DNA of 47,997 nucleotides, from contig SSNU01000154.1 of NCBI GenBank assembly GCA_012064415.1, positions 371,507-419,503 of the forward strand, read 5' to 3'. This document shows positions 1 to 9,673 of the stretch, one piece after another (position 1 is the first letter of the stretch; each line of letters starts with the position of its first letter). A program made the translations under genes and the position numbers. The stretch is from Gyrodactylus bullatarudis (taxonomy: Eukaryota; Platyhelminthes; Monogenea; Gyrodactylidea; Gyrodactylidae). The notes beneath the pieces are model-generated. The model was given only the letters and a program-made list of their open reading frames with translations, ran no database searches and was not told the DNA's origin.

Positions 1-99
1 AAACGAACAAAAACAAAGATTGAATCTATCTATTCTTTTTATTCTTTATTTTTTAACCGAACCAAGATGTATTACTCATATCATTATTATTTTAAACTT

Positions 100-180
100 C
101 TACGCTTTTGTACAAATTTTATCTTTAATTTCTTTTTACTTTTTTCAATACAGATTTATTTCTAACAAAAAAAACTTGAA
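100..180 (+). repeat. LINE-like 3' tail
   Basis: The stretch ending in ttatttctaacaaaa followed by an A-run closely resembles the stretch at about 1488-1512 that ends the LINE fragment lying at 392-1515. I read it as the 3' end of another copy of the same LINE, or of a SINE sharing its tail. No convincing coding sequence is seen in the first 200 bases. Confidence 0.3.
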
Positions 181-201
181 GTCGATCCTTATATTATATT
201 T

Positions 202-391
202 GCCCGGTGTGGCGTAGAGGTATTTCTCTCTCCTCTCATTCGGACCCTCTTACTCTGGTTCCTAGGTTCAAACCCTCCCACACCAGGCAAATTGAAAACT
301 CTTTCCCTGTTCTCTTATTTGTTCAATCATTAATCTTTATAATTCTGTATATAAATAAAAATATTCGATTTCAAAAAAAAATAATAATAAA
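202..391 (+). repeat. tRNA-derived SINE
   Basis: The head looks like a degenerate tRNA. An A-box-like TGGCGTAGAGG lies at 210-220 and a B-box-like GGTTCAAACCC at 265-275. The outer sequences GCCCGGTG and CACCAGGC are complementary apart from one position, like an acceptor stem. The T-stem pairs poorly, so I do not call a functional tRNA. After the head comes an AT-rich body and an A-rich tail ending in TAA/ATA triplets near 391. LINE coding sequence starts immediately after, so the SINE either inserted into the LINE or marks its truncation point. Internal pol III promoter boxes are known from tRNA-derived SINEs; that this is one is inference. Confidence 0.5.
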
Positions 392-1515
392 TATGTTACT
401 CGACTGCAATATGTAAATTTCAATAACATTACCAGTAGTTTGAAACCCATTAATTCTGGTGTTCCTCAAGGTTCCACTATCGGCCCCCTTCTTTTCAATA
501 TTTGTTTCGCTGATATTCAGCTTCCTGAGGGTATTGAGGGTGCCCTCTTTAAATTTGCTGACGACCTTAAGTTCGTCTTCAGGGTTAAAAACTCCCTTGA
601 TATTTTAAAAATTAACAGAAACTTCTGCCTTCTCAAAGATTCACTTAAGGCAATGGGGCTCTATATTGATAGAGATAAATGCAAAATTATACTCCCATCT
701 GGTCTCCCTGCAACCCTCCTTGAATCGCTTCTACTTCCTGGAGAAATTGTCTCCTTTAACTTTGATCTAGGTTTCGCTATCAACTCCAAGTTAAAAATTG
801 ATCCCTTTTCCAACCTCTCCAAAATTAATTCAACAATCTTCACTGTTCTAAAATTCTCTAAAACGCGACAACTAAGAATTAAGGCCTACAAATCCTTAGT
901 TTTAAATAACTTTGACTATTAAGCTCCGCTACTCACGAACCTGACCCATACTCAGGCACGTGATTTAGAAAGAATTCAAGCCTCCTTCTTATACTGGGTT
1001 TACCCTGACCTTGATTCCTATAATGCTCGCATTTTGGTTTCAGGTCTGAACCCTCTATGGGTTAGAAGGTTGGCATTTATAGTAAAAAATTTTATTGAAT
1101 CCTCTTCTATGATCGAGCATGTTTATTCCTTAAGAAGAGTAGTTTATGATGAACATTTCCTACTCTCAGCTTTTAACATGATTAAAGATAAATATGACAT
1201 TATGAACTGTGATAATCTTCACTCTATAAAGACCATCATGAGTCATATTCGCTCTAAAATAGACTATTCTATTACTCTATTATATCCCGATCTTCACTAA
1301 AATTCCAGAATGATTATTGTAAAAATTTTTGAGATTAACATGCCAGTTACAATTTACAAACTGATTCAATTGTCTCATGTGCGATATTTTAAAGATCACT
1401 CATCTTGTTATGATTTTTCAAGAAAACTAGATTAACATTTTTATTTAATTTTTATATTTTCCATTGTACATATTAAATACTCTAATACAGATAATATTTC
1501 TAACAAAAAAAAATA
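392..1515 (+). pseudogene. LINE reverse transcriptase fragment, 5'-truncated
   Basis: This is the second half of a non-LTR retrotransposon ORF2. The palm is recognisable by GVPQGSTIGPLLFN followed by FADDLKFVF, the latter holding the two catalytic aspartates of motif C. The thumb and C-terminal part follow (ERIQASFLYW, then NPLWVRRLAF). The same frame runs from about 392 to the stop at 1298-1300, broken only by one TAA at 920-922, so decay is slight. The endonuclease and the N-terminal RT motifs are missing. An AT-rich 3' region follows to about 1515, ending in an A-run. The copy at 1735-3420 on the other strand is the same family. A CR1/Jockey-like group is likely but cannot be fixed by eye. 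Confidence 0.85.
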
Positions 1516-1734
1516 AAAATTGAAAAATAAAAACTTGTAGATCTGTAAGAAATTCATAAATCATCTGGTTTATGAAGATAAGAATAGAGAAAGGGATATG
1601 GAATAATCTTATTTGGATCTAATGTGAGATATTACTAATTTTAGATTAGTAAGGTTCTCACAGTCAGCTAAATCGAATTTTGTGTAAATGGAGTTAAAAG
1701 CAGACAATAAAATTTATCATTAGGGAAATTATAG

Positions 1735-3420
1735 CTACTTTGGTTGAAGCCTTGAAACAGAGATAAGTGCATTATAAGAGTCAAGGTGAGAGTAAATGGA
1801 ATGTAAGAATCCATATTGGATCCTTTCTATTTCCAAACATTGAGAGTTATTAATTTTAGTTAAAATTAAAAAGAGGAAGAATAAGTGATTTAATCTTACA
1901 TTACAGGAGAGCGAGAATTTTTTTATAATGAATATATGTGACTTAATTCTAGGCAAATTAGACAATGGATCAATTTTTAACTTGGAGTTGATAGCGAAAC
2001 CTAGATCAAAGGAGACAATTTCTCCAGGAAGTAGAAGAGATTCAAGGAGGGTTGCAGGGGGACCAGATGGGAGCATTATTAATCTCTATTAATATAGAGC
2101 CCCATGGCCTCAAGGGAATCTTTAAGAAGAAAGAAGTTGTGATTAATTTTAATAATGTCAAGAGCATTATTTACTTTAATGATGAATTTCAAATCATCCA
2201 CATATTTTAAAAGGACACCCTGAATATCCTTTGGGAGCTGAATTTTAGCGAAACAAAGATTAAAAAGAAGAGGGCCGATAGTTGATCCTTGGGGAACCCC
2301 GGAATTAATATCAGCTCGTTTGCTAATGGTGGAGTTAAAAGAGACATATTGAGTTCTATTAGACAGGAAATACATATTTAAATTTATAACAAATGGATTG
2401 ATTTTTAGATCAATGAGTTTTTGTTTAATAAATGAGAATTTCAGATTCTCAAAAGCCTTGTGCGCAATTTAGGAAGTTGCACAATTCTGGAAGATTTCAT
2501 TCTCTTCCTATTTTGGTTGACCAATTTAGGAAGAATTTTTTTGGTGTATGCTAATTTGACCTTGGCAATACATCAAAAAACATGGCCCACACATTTTCTC
2601 TTTCTCTCTGCAAACTCCCCCCCCCCTTGTTCTTCAATGAGATCGTAGAAGTTCTTCCTGTCATCCATTTTTAATTTTTACATACTAAAATATTCTTTAC
2701 TCTTATGTATTTGACTCAATAGCAGAAGACTTGTCTTATACATTTGTTCCTTTCAAGGTTTACATGTGTGTTTGAAAGTAGGGGGGGGGGGGGTAGAGAG
2801 AAAGAAAATAAGCCTACTTGTGTGCACAATGTCTTTTGATGTATAACAAAGGTCAAACTAGCATATACAAAAAATAATCTTCATAAATTGGTCGACCAAA
2901 ATAGGAAGAGAGTGAAATCTTCCAGAATTGTGCAACTTCTTAAATTGGGTACAACATATATATCAAGGTAGTGACTAATTAAGAATGAATTTGTTTTTAG
3001 CATAGAAAGGGAAAAATCGAGGCAGTTAAGTAAATTACTCGAAGTTTTTTTGCGGGGGAGGAAACCATGTTGAGATGAATCGAGGAAGGGCACTGGTAAT
3101 GATGACTTAATTTCTGAAGTTAAAAACCGGTCGATAATCGATAGAAAAATATTGAGAGATGAGAATAGTCAGAATAATTTTTTTGCTTCGGAATTGGAGT
3201 GATTTTGACAACGAGCCAATCCGGAGGAAGATAACATTCAAGGATACACCGGTTCAAGTAACCACATAGGTTTATCAAGAATGAGTTCGGGAGGGAATTT
3301 AGTAAGTTCAGTGAATTAAAATGAGCGTCTATTCTGTTAAGGTTCTTGCAGGAATTAATGAGGATTTTTAAATTATTTACAGTTAAAATCGTTTGAGAAG
3401 AATCAGTGGGGATTGAACTT
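1735..3420 (-). pseudogene. LINE reverse transcriptase, broken copy
   Basis: Read on the minus strand from about 3420 downwards the segment gives, in order, the pre-palm region (VVKITPIPK), the SQHGFLPRKKTSSNLL region, the start of motif A (LDIYVV), then an interruption, then the rest of motif A (KAFENLKF), GVPQGSTIGPLLFN, the motif C equivalent YVDDLKF, and a thumb/C-terminal part ending near 1735. The order is correct for RT, but the reading frame changes several times. The break inside motif A coincides exactly with the foldback element at 2461-2952. It is the same family as the plus-strand fragment at 392-1300 and faces it. It is a dead copy, recognised with high confidence from the RT motifs. 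Confidence 0.85.
2461..2952. mobile_element. foldback element inserted in LINE motif A
   Basis: The two arms, 2461-2626 and 2781-2952, are inverted copies of each other with moderate divergence. The outer parts share GTTGCACAATTCTGGAAG in inverted orientation. The inner ends finish in a C-run (2616-2626) and a matching G-run (2781-2793). The ~150-bp loop codes for nothing. The element splits the LINE RT ORF between the codons for DIYVV and KAFENL. I could not see a clear target-site duplication. It is probably a non-autonomous DNA transposon (MITE or foldback type). Confidence 0.65.
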
Positions 3421-5830
3421 ATTGATTCATATGGAAATGGGTCATTTTTTGATCAATAAGTTCTGAACCAAAAATAATTGCGTTAAAACAACTGTTGATT
3501 CGTATTCACAAACCATAGGCTAGACAAAAGATTGATTGCGAGTCATGAAAAAAATTCTCTGGAAGTTTAAGGGCTAATTTAGCCTCTTTGAGCACAAATG
3601 TTTAGAAATTTGGAAATTGGAATGAAAAACGACCTAATTTCTGGCTGATTGAATTTTTCTCAGAAATTTTGTTTATTTTAACAACTCATGGGGAGGAAAA
3701 TACTGAATTTTTTGTAAAAACAGTAAGTTTTCATCCTCAATGACAAGATTCTTCATGTCAATTAGGTTTACTTGGAGAGCTCCATATTTTTAAGCTCCTC
3801 AATTTATTTGACATCAAATGGGTAAATAAAATTCAAATTAATCCTACATCATTTTCCTCAACCACACCAATCTCCTTAGATTAGACAAAATATCTGTTCT
3901 GCAATATACTGAGCAGAAGTGATTTTATTTTATAGATAAAGTTTTAGGAAAAAAATATGAAATGTACTAATTTTAAGATAAACTTTAGTCTGCTCGAAAT
4001 TAATTTTGAAGAAGTACCTCAACGATAACTGCAAAAAGTTATCTCTCCTTTTTAGACCCTCTAAAAAGATTATTTTGAGTAGTAAAGTAATGATCGAAAT
4101 CAAATCAGTTATACTCACTGAGTATTACTCAGTATGAAGTTAAATCATTCACGCGAGCATTTACATTGACCATAATTTCTATCTCATCGTCTGTCAGTAG
4201 AATTGAGCTCATAGTAGGATCCTTCATCATGAATGTATCAATTTCAGAATCTGAAATTTCATCTGATTCCCTTGTAAGATCAGTTAAAACACGTTGGAGC
4301 TCATTTCTGAATCACTTTCGTTTTGTCTATTAATATGTTCCATTTGAAATTAATTGAATTTTTTTCAATTTTCGTTAAACAAATCATCGAAAAAGTTTTA
4401 AATATTTTGTTTAAATTATTTTAGACATCAGTTTTCCTACTATGATAATAGTACTATCATAAATTGGAATGTAAATTTATTAACCTTTTCTAGCTTCATT
4501 CCACTCGATTTTCAATGAACGGTTTTTGTATTAATTAACTCCTCGATATCTCTTCTCTAATATTGGATATTCGGTCAAGTAAATTACTCCAGTTTTTCTG
4601 GAAGAGCACCTATAATTTTTACAGAAATATTACCATAGATTGTATCTAATATGTCCTTTGAATCTCTTTTGGAAAGTGTGGATTCTTCAGTCATTTTCAC
4701 TTACTAAGCGTGCAAATAAACTTGGTTTAGAAGTTTAACTCATGAACGATAATTCTGTCCGATTATAATCAAAATTATAACCACTCTGAAATAAATAACT
4801 TATTCTCGCTCAAAGTTCATAGAATCCCAGTTTCAATTAGCTTTACTTGATATACAGACAAGTATTCATCCAGTTCGTTTTTATTAGCTAAGATGAGATT
4901 GTTTTGAAATAAAGTTCTTTCTTAAATATGCGGAGTTTCAATTTTATTTTGATCAAATGATAATCGATGAACTGATAAATTGCTCTAGAGATTTTACGCA
5001 GATTCTGAATCTGATCTTGAAATTTTTTAACTGACCAAAGTTTCAGAGATTTTCAAAAAAACTTGGCTACTAAATTATGGAAATTCATAAATTACTTTAC
5101 AACTGAGTATCATTAAATAGAAGAAGGAGTGAAAAAAAGTTAATCAAGTAAAAATTGTCAAAGCAATCGAAAAAAAATCTTTAGAGTTCTACTTTTGAAT
5201 ACTGAGACTTATTAAATTAATTATTCGACAGTTGAAATCCTTTCACAACTTAAATAAGCTTCTGGAAATTTCTTTAAAAATTATTTCTATAAGTTTACCA
5301 AAATCAATAACCTAAATTAATTGAAAAATATTTTTTTAGGTACACTTGTGGTTTTCCAGGGTTTGTAAAAAAAATAAAATGCTGATCTCAAATGTGCTTG
5401 AAATTCCATTGGGAAATAAAAAAGTTATACCATAAATTATCAAAATTGACATTTCCTATGAAAAAATGATCCCTTTTTAAATTAATTATTTAGCATTTAA
5501 GTAATTATTTTTCGTTAGCATTAAAAAGAGCGCAATATTCTACGTCGAATAGTACCTCTTGCGTCTGCAGATGTTTTTGTTTAGCTGCTCTAAGTCATTT
5601 TTCACTAAAAAATAGGTAAATTTGGTTGTATTTATTCGTCTTTCTGGTTCTCTAGACTGTAAACCAAAAATAAACCAATAAAATAAAAAGATGCAAAATT
5701 TTAGGATCTTTCGATTGGTGATATTTTCATCACTGTATCTTATTTCCTTCTATGCCAAATTAAGCATTTTGATCGATTAAACTTATACTTATCTATAGTA
5801 AAATTATAATTTAAACAGAAAGACTTATGG
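3421..5830. other. gene-poor AT-rich stretch with dispersed repeats
   Basis: I see no credible gene here apart from the weak remnant at 4135-4360. Segment 3625-3770 (around cgacctaatttctgg to tcttcatgtcaattagg) matches, diverged, the segment at about 20390-20520. The repeat family has no coding potential that I can see. Upstream exons of the DEG/ENaC gene at 6408 would be expected in this interval or further left, but I could not identify them. Confidence 0.5.
4135..4360 (-). pseudogene. possible Tigger/pogo transposase C-terminal remnant
   Basis: On the minus strand a short frame starts at an ATG near 4340, breaks after about 19 codons, and continues in another frame with an acidic stretch rich in D, E and S followed by SSILLTDDEIEIMV and a stop near 4135. 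Acidic tails ending in a 'TDDEI..MV'-like motif are common at the C-terminus of pogo/Tigger transposases, and a Tigger relative sits at 43083-43890. Identification rests on this short motif alone and is weak; it could equally be a small exon of an unknown gene. Confidence 0.2.
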
Positions 5831-5845
5831 TTAACTAGAAATATT

Positions 5846-6226
5846 TCCAATGCTCAATCGACCTGTCCAGCATAGTGCAGCACCTATACTTATAAAGGTT
5901 AACTAGAAATATTTCGTTCGAGGTGCTAAGGTAATATATCCCAAAGGAACGTCTTATTTGGTAATGGATTAGCGCATGTCGCTGAATGTTACAGCTTACT
6001 AATGGATCCCACCGATACTAGTACTAAAGAAACTCACAAAGCATTTAGAAATAATCTATGTATGGTAGACATATACGCATGTTTCGTAGAACGAAATATT
6101 TCTAGTTAACCTTTGTAAGTATAGATGCTGTACTATTCATTAGTTAGAAAACCATAGGGGTACGCCACAGCATATTGAAGTAATCCGAGTTGCATGGAAT
6201 GTTGGACGAGTCGGTTGAGCATTGGA
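5846..6226. mobile_element. small inverted-repeat element with tRNA-like arms
   Basis: There are two nested inverted repeats. The outer arms are 5846-5873 and 6199-6226. The inner arms are 5878-5922 and 6086-6130, almost identical and containing GGTTAACTAGAAATATTT. A third copy of that 18-mer lies at 5829-5846. The right outer arm, TGGACGAGTCGGTTGAGC, reads like the D-arm/A-box of a tRNA and continues towards an anticodon-stem-like CATTGGACT. No B-box is present. The centre (5923-6085) is non-coding. I interpret it as a MITE or a pair of SINE heads in inverted orientation, inserted just upstream of the channel exon. Confidence 0.55.
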
Positions 6227-6407
6227 CTACAATGGGAGAGGTGTAATAGAAAAAAATTGAAAAACACTAATTTAATCAATGAAATAACACTCAAATGAAA
6301 AAAACTATACTTGACCCATTAGAAGAAGTTATTCTATTCATTCATATCGACTACTTTTAGATTGATTTCAAAAAATGTTGATAATCTAACTTTGTTATTT
6401 ATTGCAG

Positions 6408-7619
6408 CTACTCATTTACAAGGGATTAGACAATGATGCAAACTTGACACTATCCCCTCATCATAGAAATATTGTCCCGGAAGGTGCTCTAGTCATGATA
6501 CATGAAGCAGATACTTTTCCAATTTTTACCGAGTCTTATCTTGCAGATAAATACACTTCAATAAACATCCTTATACAGGAAAAGAAGCGATTCCAGTTCA
6601 AAGATAATCTCCGAAACGACCCAGAAATCGATGATTCAAATACAACACATGCTTCCTTTCGAATGCCCTGCATTGAGAAACGACCAAAGTTCAAGTATTT
6701 CTTCAAGGGAGCCAATATCTCTCGAGAATATGATGGAAATCATATTAATTGTATTCAGAGGAAAGTTCAACAGATCCTGGTTAAACACTGCAAATCACTC
6801 ATGAAGACAATGCCAGTTGATGATGATCTCAAGGAATATCTTTTCATCGACAGAGTGGCCAACACAAAATGTTTAAAAGATGCATTTGGTGAAATCAACT
6901 CAAAGGAAAACCTGGAATTCAACAATCAGTGTAGAAGGAATCCATGTAGGAGTCGAAGCTTCACAGTAGCTCTATCCCAGGCTAAATATCCGTCAGTAAA
7001 AACTCAGAACACGCATCAATCATGGATTAAAACCCTCCGGAAGATGGAGAAAGACCAGAGAGAGTTTTATGAAAATAAAACAAACATTCCCAATTTAGCA
7101 ATAAAAAAGGAATTCCAAGGTAACTGGTCTCTGAAAAAGATCCTTGACGCTTCACGGTTTGACATGATCAATGAAGATTTCATCGATCGCAACTTTATGA
7201 TGATCAAAGTTGCGCCCGCTTCAATATTCATGGATAAGATTGTTGAATCGGAGGAATATCCTTTTAGTAGGTTATTAAGTGATATTGGCGGATGTTTCGG
7301 TTTATGGCTCGGAGCAAGTCTAGTATCCATTTTTGAAATGTTTGACTTATGCCTAGACATGGTTGACGTTGGCAAATGGTATCATCGCCACAAGATTGTG
7401 AAGGAAGAGAAAAAATACAACTCTGTCTTGGAGGCACGACGTCTTGAATTGTTGAGGCAACAGAAACTCTTGGGCCTCCAATGGAAGTCACCTGACAAGA
7501 AAAGTAATGATGATTCAAGTAATACTCTTGATTCATTGCTCAAGCAAAATAGCGAAATGATGACAGACTACAAGATTTCGTATATTGACGAACAAGATGA
7601 AGATGAAGAACAGTCTTAA
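6408..7619 (+). CDS. DEG/ENaC (amiloride-sensitive) sodium channel, last exon
   Basis: This exon encodes about 403 residues of a degenerin/ENaC/ASIC channel subunit, a trimeric plasma-membrane cation channel gated by peptides, protons or force depending on subfamily. Decisive is the second transmembrane region, SDIGGCFGLWLGASLVSIFE, which matches the family signature with the selectivity-filter G/A-S motif, followed by a cytoplasmic tail rich in charged residues. The extracellular part contains EGALVMIHEADTFPIF, matching the palm/β-ball region, and the family's spaced cysteines (about residues 118, 130, 155, 173 and 178). The exon begins after a good acceptor (ttatttattgcag, ending at 6407). 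The first transmembrane helix and N-terminus must lie in upstream exons that I cannot find. AATAAA signals at 7622 and 7657 suggest the 3' end. The frame is intact over the whole exon, so the gene is probably alive. Confidence 0.88.
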   Translation, partial: LLIYKGLDNDANLTLSPHHRNIVPEGALVMIHEADTFPIFTESYLADKYTSINILIQEKKRFQFKDNLRNDPEIDDSNTTHASFRMPCIEKRPKFKYFFKGANISREYDGNHINCIQRKVQQILVKHCKSLMKTMPVDDDLKEYLFIDRVANTKCLKDAFGEINSKENLEFNNQCRRNPCRSRSFTVALSQAKYPSVKTQNTHQSWIKTLRKMEKDQREFYENKTNIPNLAIKKEFQGNWSLKKILDASRFDMINEDFIDRNFMMIKVAPASIFMDKIVESEEYPFSRLLSDIGGCFGLWLGASLVSIFEMFDLCLDMVDVGKWYHRHKIVKEEKKYNSVLEARRLELLRQQKLLGLQWKSPDKKSNDDSSNTLDSLLKQNSEMMTDYKISYIDEQDEDEEQS

Positions 7620-8662
7620 TGAATAAAGGACCTATCTGATCATCATAACAGATTTGAATAAATAATCTTTTCTAATGCTATAAACTTTAATATTCTTTTC
7701 TACTCCCCGGCTGAGGCAGCAATTTTAAACGATGCCAAGATATTCTAGGTGCTAATTTTGATCAGGTCAGTTAGCTAATATTACCGATTTCCCAGCAATA
7801 CTACAGTCGGTTACGAAACACATTGACCAATCCAGAATCTGGAGCATTGTAAATCCCGAAAAATAAATCAAGCAGTTCATTAGTGCATTTGGTTTGAAAA
7901 TTAAAATTTAGAAGTGTAAAAAATTGGTTTTTCAAAACTTTATTATATCAGAGAGGTCTTAGATAGTGTTAATGCATCAGAGATATCTACGTTCACTGGA
8001 AAATTAGTCAGCCTTTTGTTTTTTCTATGATGATAACAGCCAGAAGGATTCGAAGCATTGAATGTGAATAGTAGAACGAAATAGAAGGCCTGATCAGAAT
8101 ATTCCTATCAAATGGCTATACAATTAATTTTAATTAAACGACCGCCTATCCAAATTCTATACTCCTGAAGTACTGAAAAAGAATAAAGACACCAGCAAAG
8201 ACTTGATTGAAGAAGTTTACAGAAGCTCGTCATTATTGGTGGAAAATCAAACCATTTGAACTTTTTGGTTATCAAGAAATTTCAACTTTTTCTCGAACTA
8301 TATGGCTAAATTCGAATTCTTCGTCTGATTGATGCGAAATCGAATTCGGTTTGATTTTTTTCAGATTGATTTGTATTATGCTGAATAATTGATTAATATC
8401 ATTCAGATCTCTTTATTCTCGAGTCAGTGTTCCTGGGGTTAGTAATATGTATAATTGGCTTACTAATGACAAACATACCTTGGGGGATACGATCTGATAT
8501 TCTTGATCAAAATCTTAAACAGTATCGTCAATAAAGCTTTCTTTAATACAGCATTTCCACAGATAATAGTATATAAATGTATGTACTATTCCATTTGGCA
8601 TATTTACTCAAGCAGAAAAAAAGTACTCAGGAGATTAATATCATGTCATTTATCATAGAAGA
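7620..8662. other. intergenic DNA with a dispersed repeat
   Basis: The first 60 bases hold the probable 3' UTR of the channel gene with two AATAAA hexamers. The rest codes for nothing recognisable. Segment 8225-8390 (from ctcgtcattattggtgg through ctaaattcgaattcttcg) is a diverged copy of 20125-20270 inside the large WDR20 intron. Confidence 0.5.
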
Positions 8663-9010
8663 TTATATTTTATCAGTTAAATCTCTAGCCGGAGAAGGAA
8701 AGGTGATAGAGAAGACTCCAAGTGAGAATAAACTAGCAACTCTATATACAGGTTTAGGACAGGCTGTGTAAAAACTTACCCTCAACTCCTTCAAGCACCA
8801 GTTGGTCGTAAATGGAACAGGTAACTTTTTCAAGCCATTTTTCTGTTTAAAACAATCTAAACATAATTTATTAACCACTTTTCTGAAAGAAGAACTAAAA
8901 GTAATTGAGCTACAATAATTTCTTGAAAGAAACCTTAATGTTTCGTAGAATTCGAAATGTGAGCATCCTAAAGATAAAATAGATAGCCTCTTTTCAAGCT
9001 CTAAAAACAA
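8663..9010 (-). CDS. hypothetical protein, uncertain
   Basis: This is an open frame of 115 codons starting at ATG 9010, with six cysteines and a basic middle (FRKVVNKLCLDCFKQKNGLK). A GTAAGT donor at about 8778 follows codons for LKELR, so a real exon may end there and the remaining frame may be intron. I recognise no domain. The region around it has no other gene, and the frame could be chance in AT-rich DNA. Confidence 0.2.
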   Translation of the reverse strand: MFLELEKRLSILSLGCSHFEFYETLRFLSRNYCSSITFSSSFRKVVNKLCLDCFKQKNGLKKLPVPFTTNWCLKELRVSFYTACPKPVYRVASLFSLGVFSITFPSPARDLTDKI

Positions 9011-9091
9011 TATCTACTAATCTATTCTATAATTCATACTAACCAAATCTCAAAAAACTAAAAAGTCTAAACTTGGATAAAATTATTTACG
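9009..9091 (+). repeat. direct repeat, copy 1
   Basis: About 83 bp beginning at aatatct and ending in ggataaaattattta recur at 9591-9673 in the same orientation with roughly 90% identity. The copies are 582 bp apart. The interval holds no recognisable ORF of an LTR element, so this is a local duplication or a dispersed repeat rather than a proven LTR pair. Confidence 0.6.
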
Positions 9092-9590
9092 AAATTCTCT
9101 GAATCTACATTTATTTCTGTAGGCTATTTGGCTTATTTGATTTAGTTCCTTTAAAAAAATAGAGCTCTCCTTTTTTCTTCTCGGTTTAATGCAGTTTGAT
9201 TTGTAATATGATTTTTCAGCAAGGTAAGTACTGCATAAGGAAATTTTATTAGGGATAATCAAGTCAAAATTCTCAAGCAATCCATAAAAAGTGTGTATTA
9301 ATAATAACATTGTAATGATATTACAACAATAATTTCCCTAAATAGAATTAGAAAATCAATTTCATTTAGATTTTCAGATTCATTTAACATTAATTCCTTA
9401 AAGAGGAGTTCTGGTTTCTACTGGAGCAAAAAACAATCATAGTTTACTCTTGAAGTTCCACTGGGCTATTTCTATCACATTTTAACAACTCATTATTCAT
9501 TTAAGACTCAGAAAATACTTCATTTATCAACCATTCGATAGGAAATCTATTAATCTCCAAAAAAATTAATTTTTGCTTAACCGTGTCCAA

Positions 9591-9673
9591 ACAATATCTC
9601 CTAATCTATTTTATAATTCACACTAACCAAATCTCAAAAAACCAAAAAGTCTAAACTTGGATAAAATTATTTA
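9591..9673 (+). repeat. direct repeat, copy 2
   Basis: Partner of the repeat at 9009-9091, sharing ccaaatctcaaaaaac and aaaaagtctaaacttgg. The flanking bases diverge immediately on both sides. Confidence 0.6.

Noticed and set aside
202..289. Functional tRNA gene with A and B boxes
   Set aside because: The T-stem and acceptor pairing are imperfect, no clear anticodon arm forms, and an A-rich tail follows, so a SINE head fits better.
20..416. Two small ORFs at the left edge
   Set aside because: One is a hydrophobic AT-rich frame; the other runs straight through the SINE head. Neither has support.
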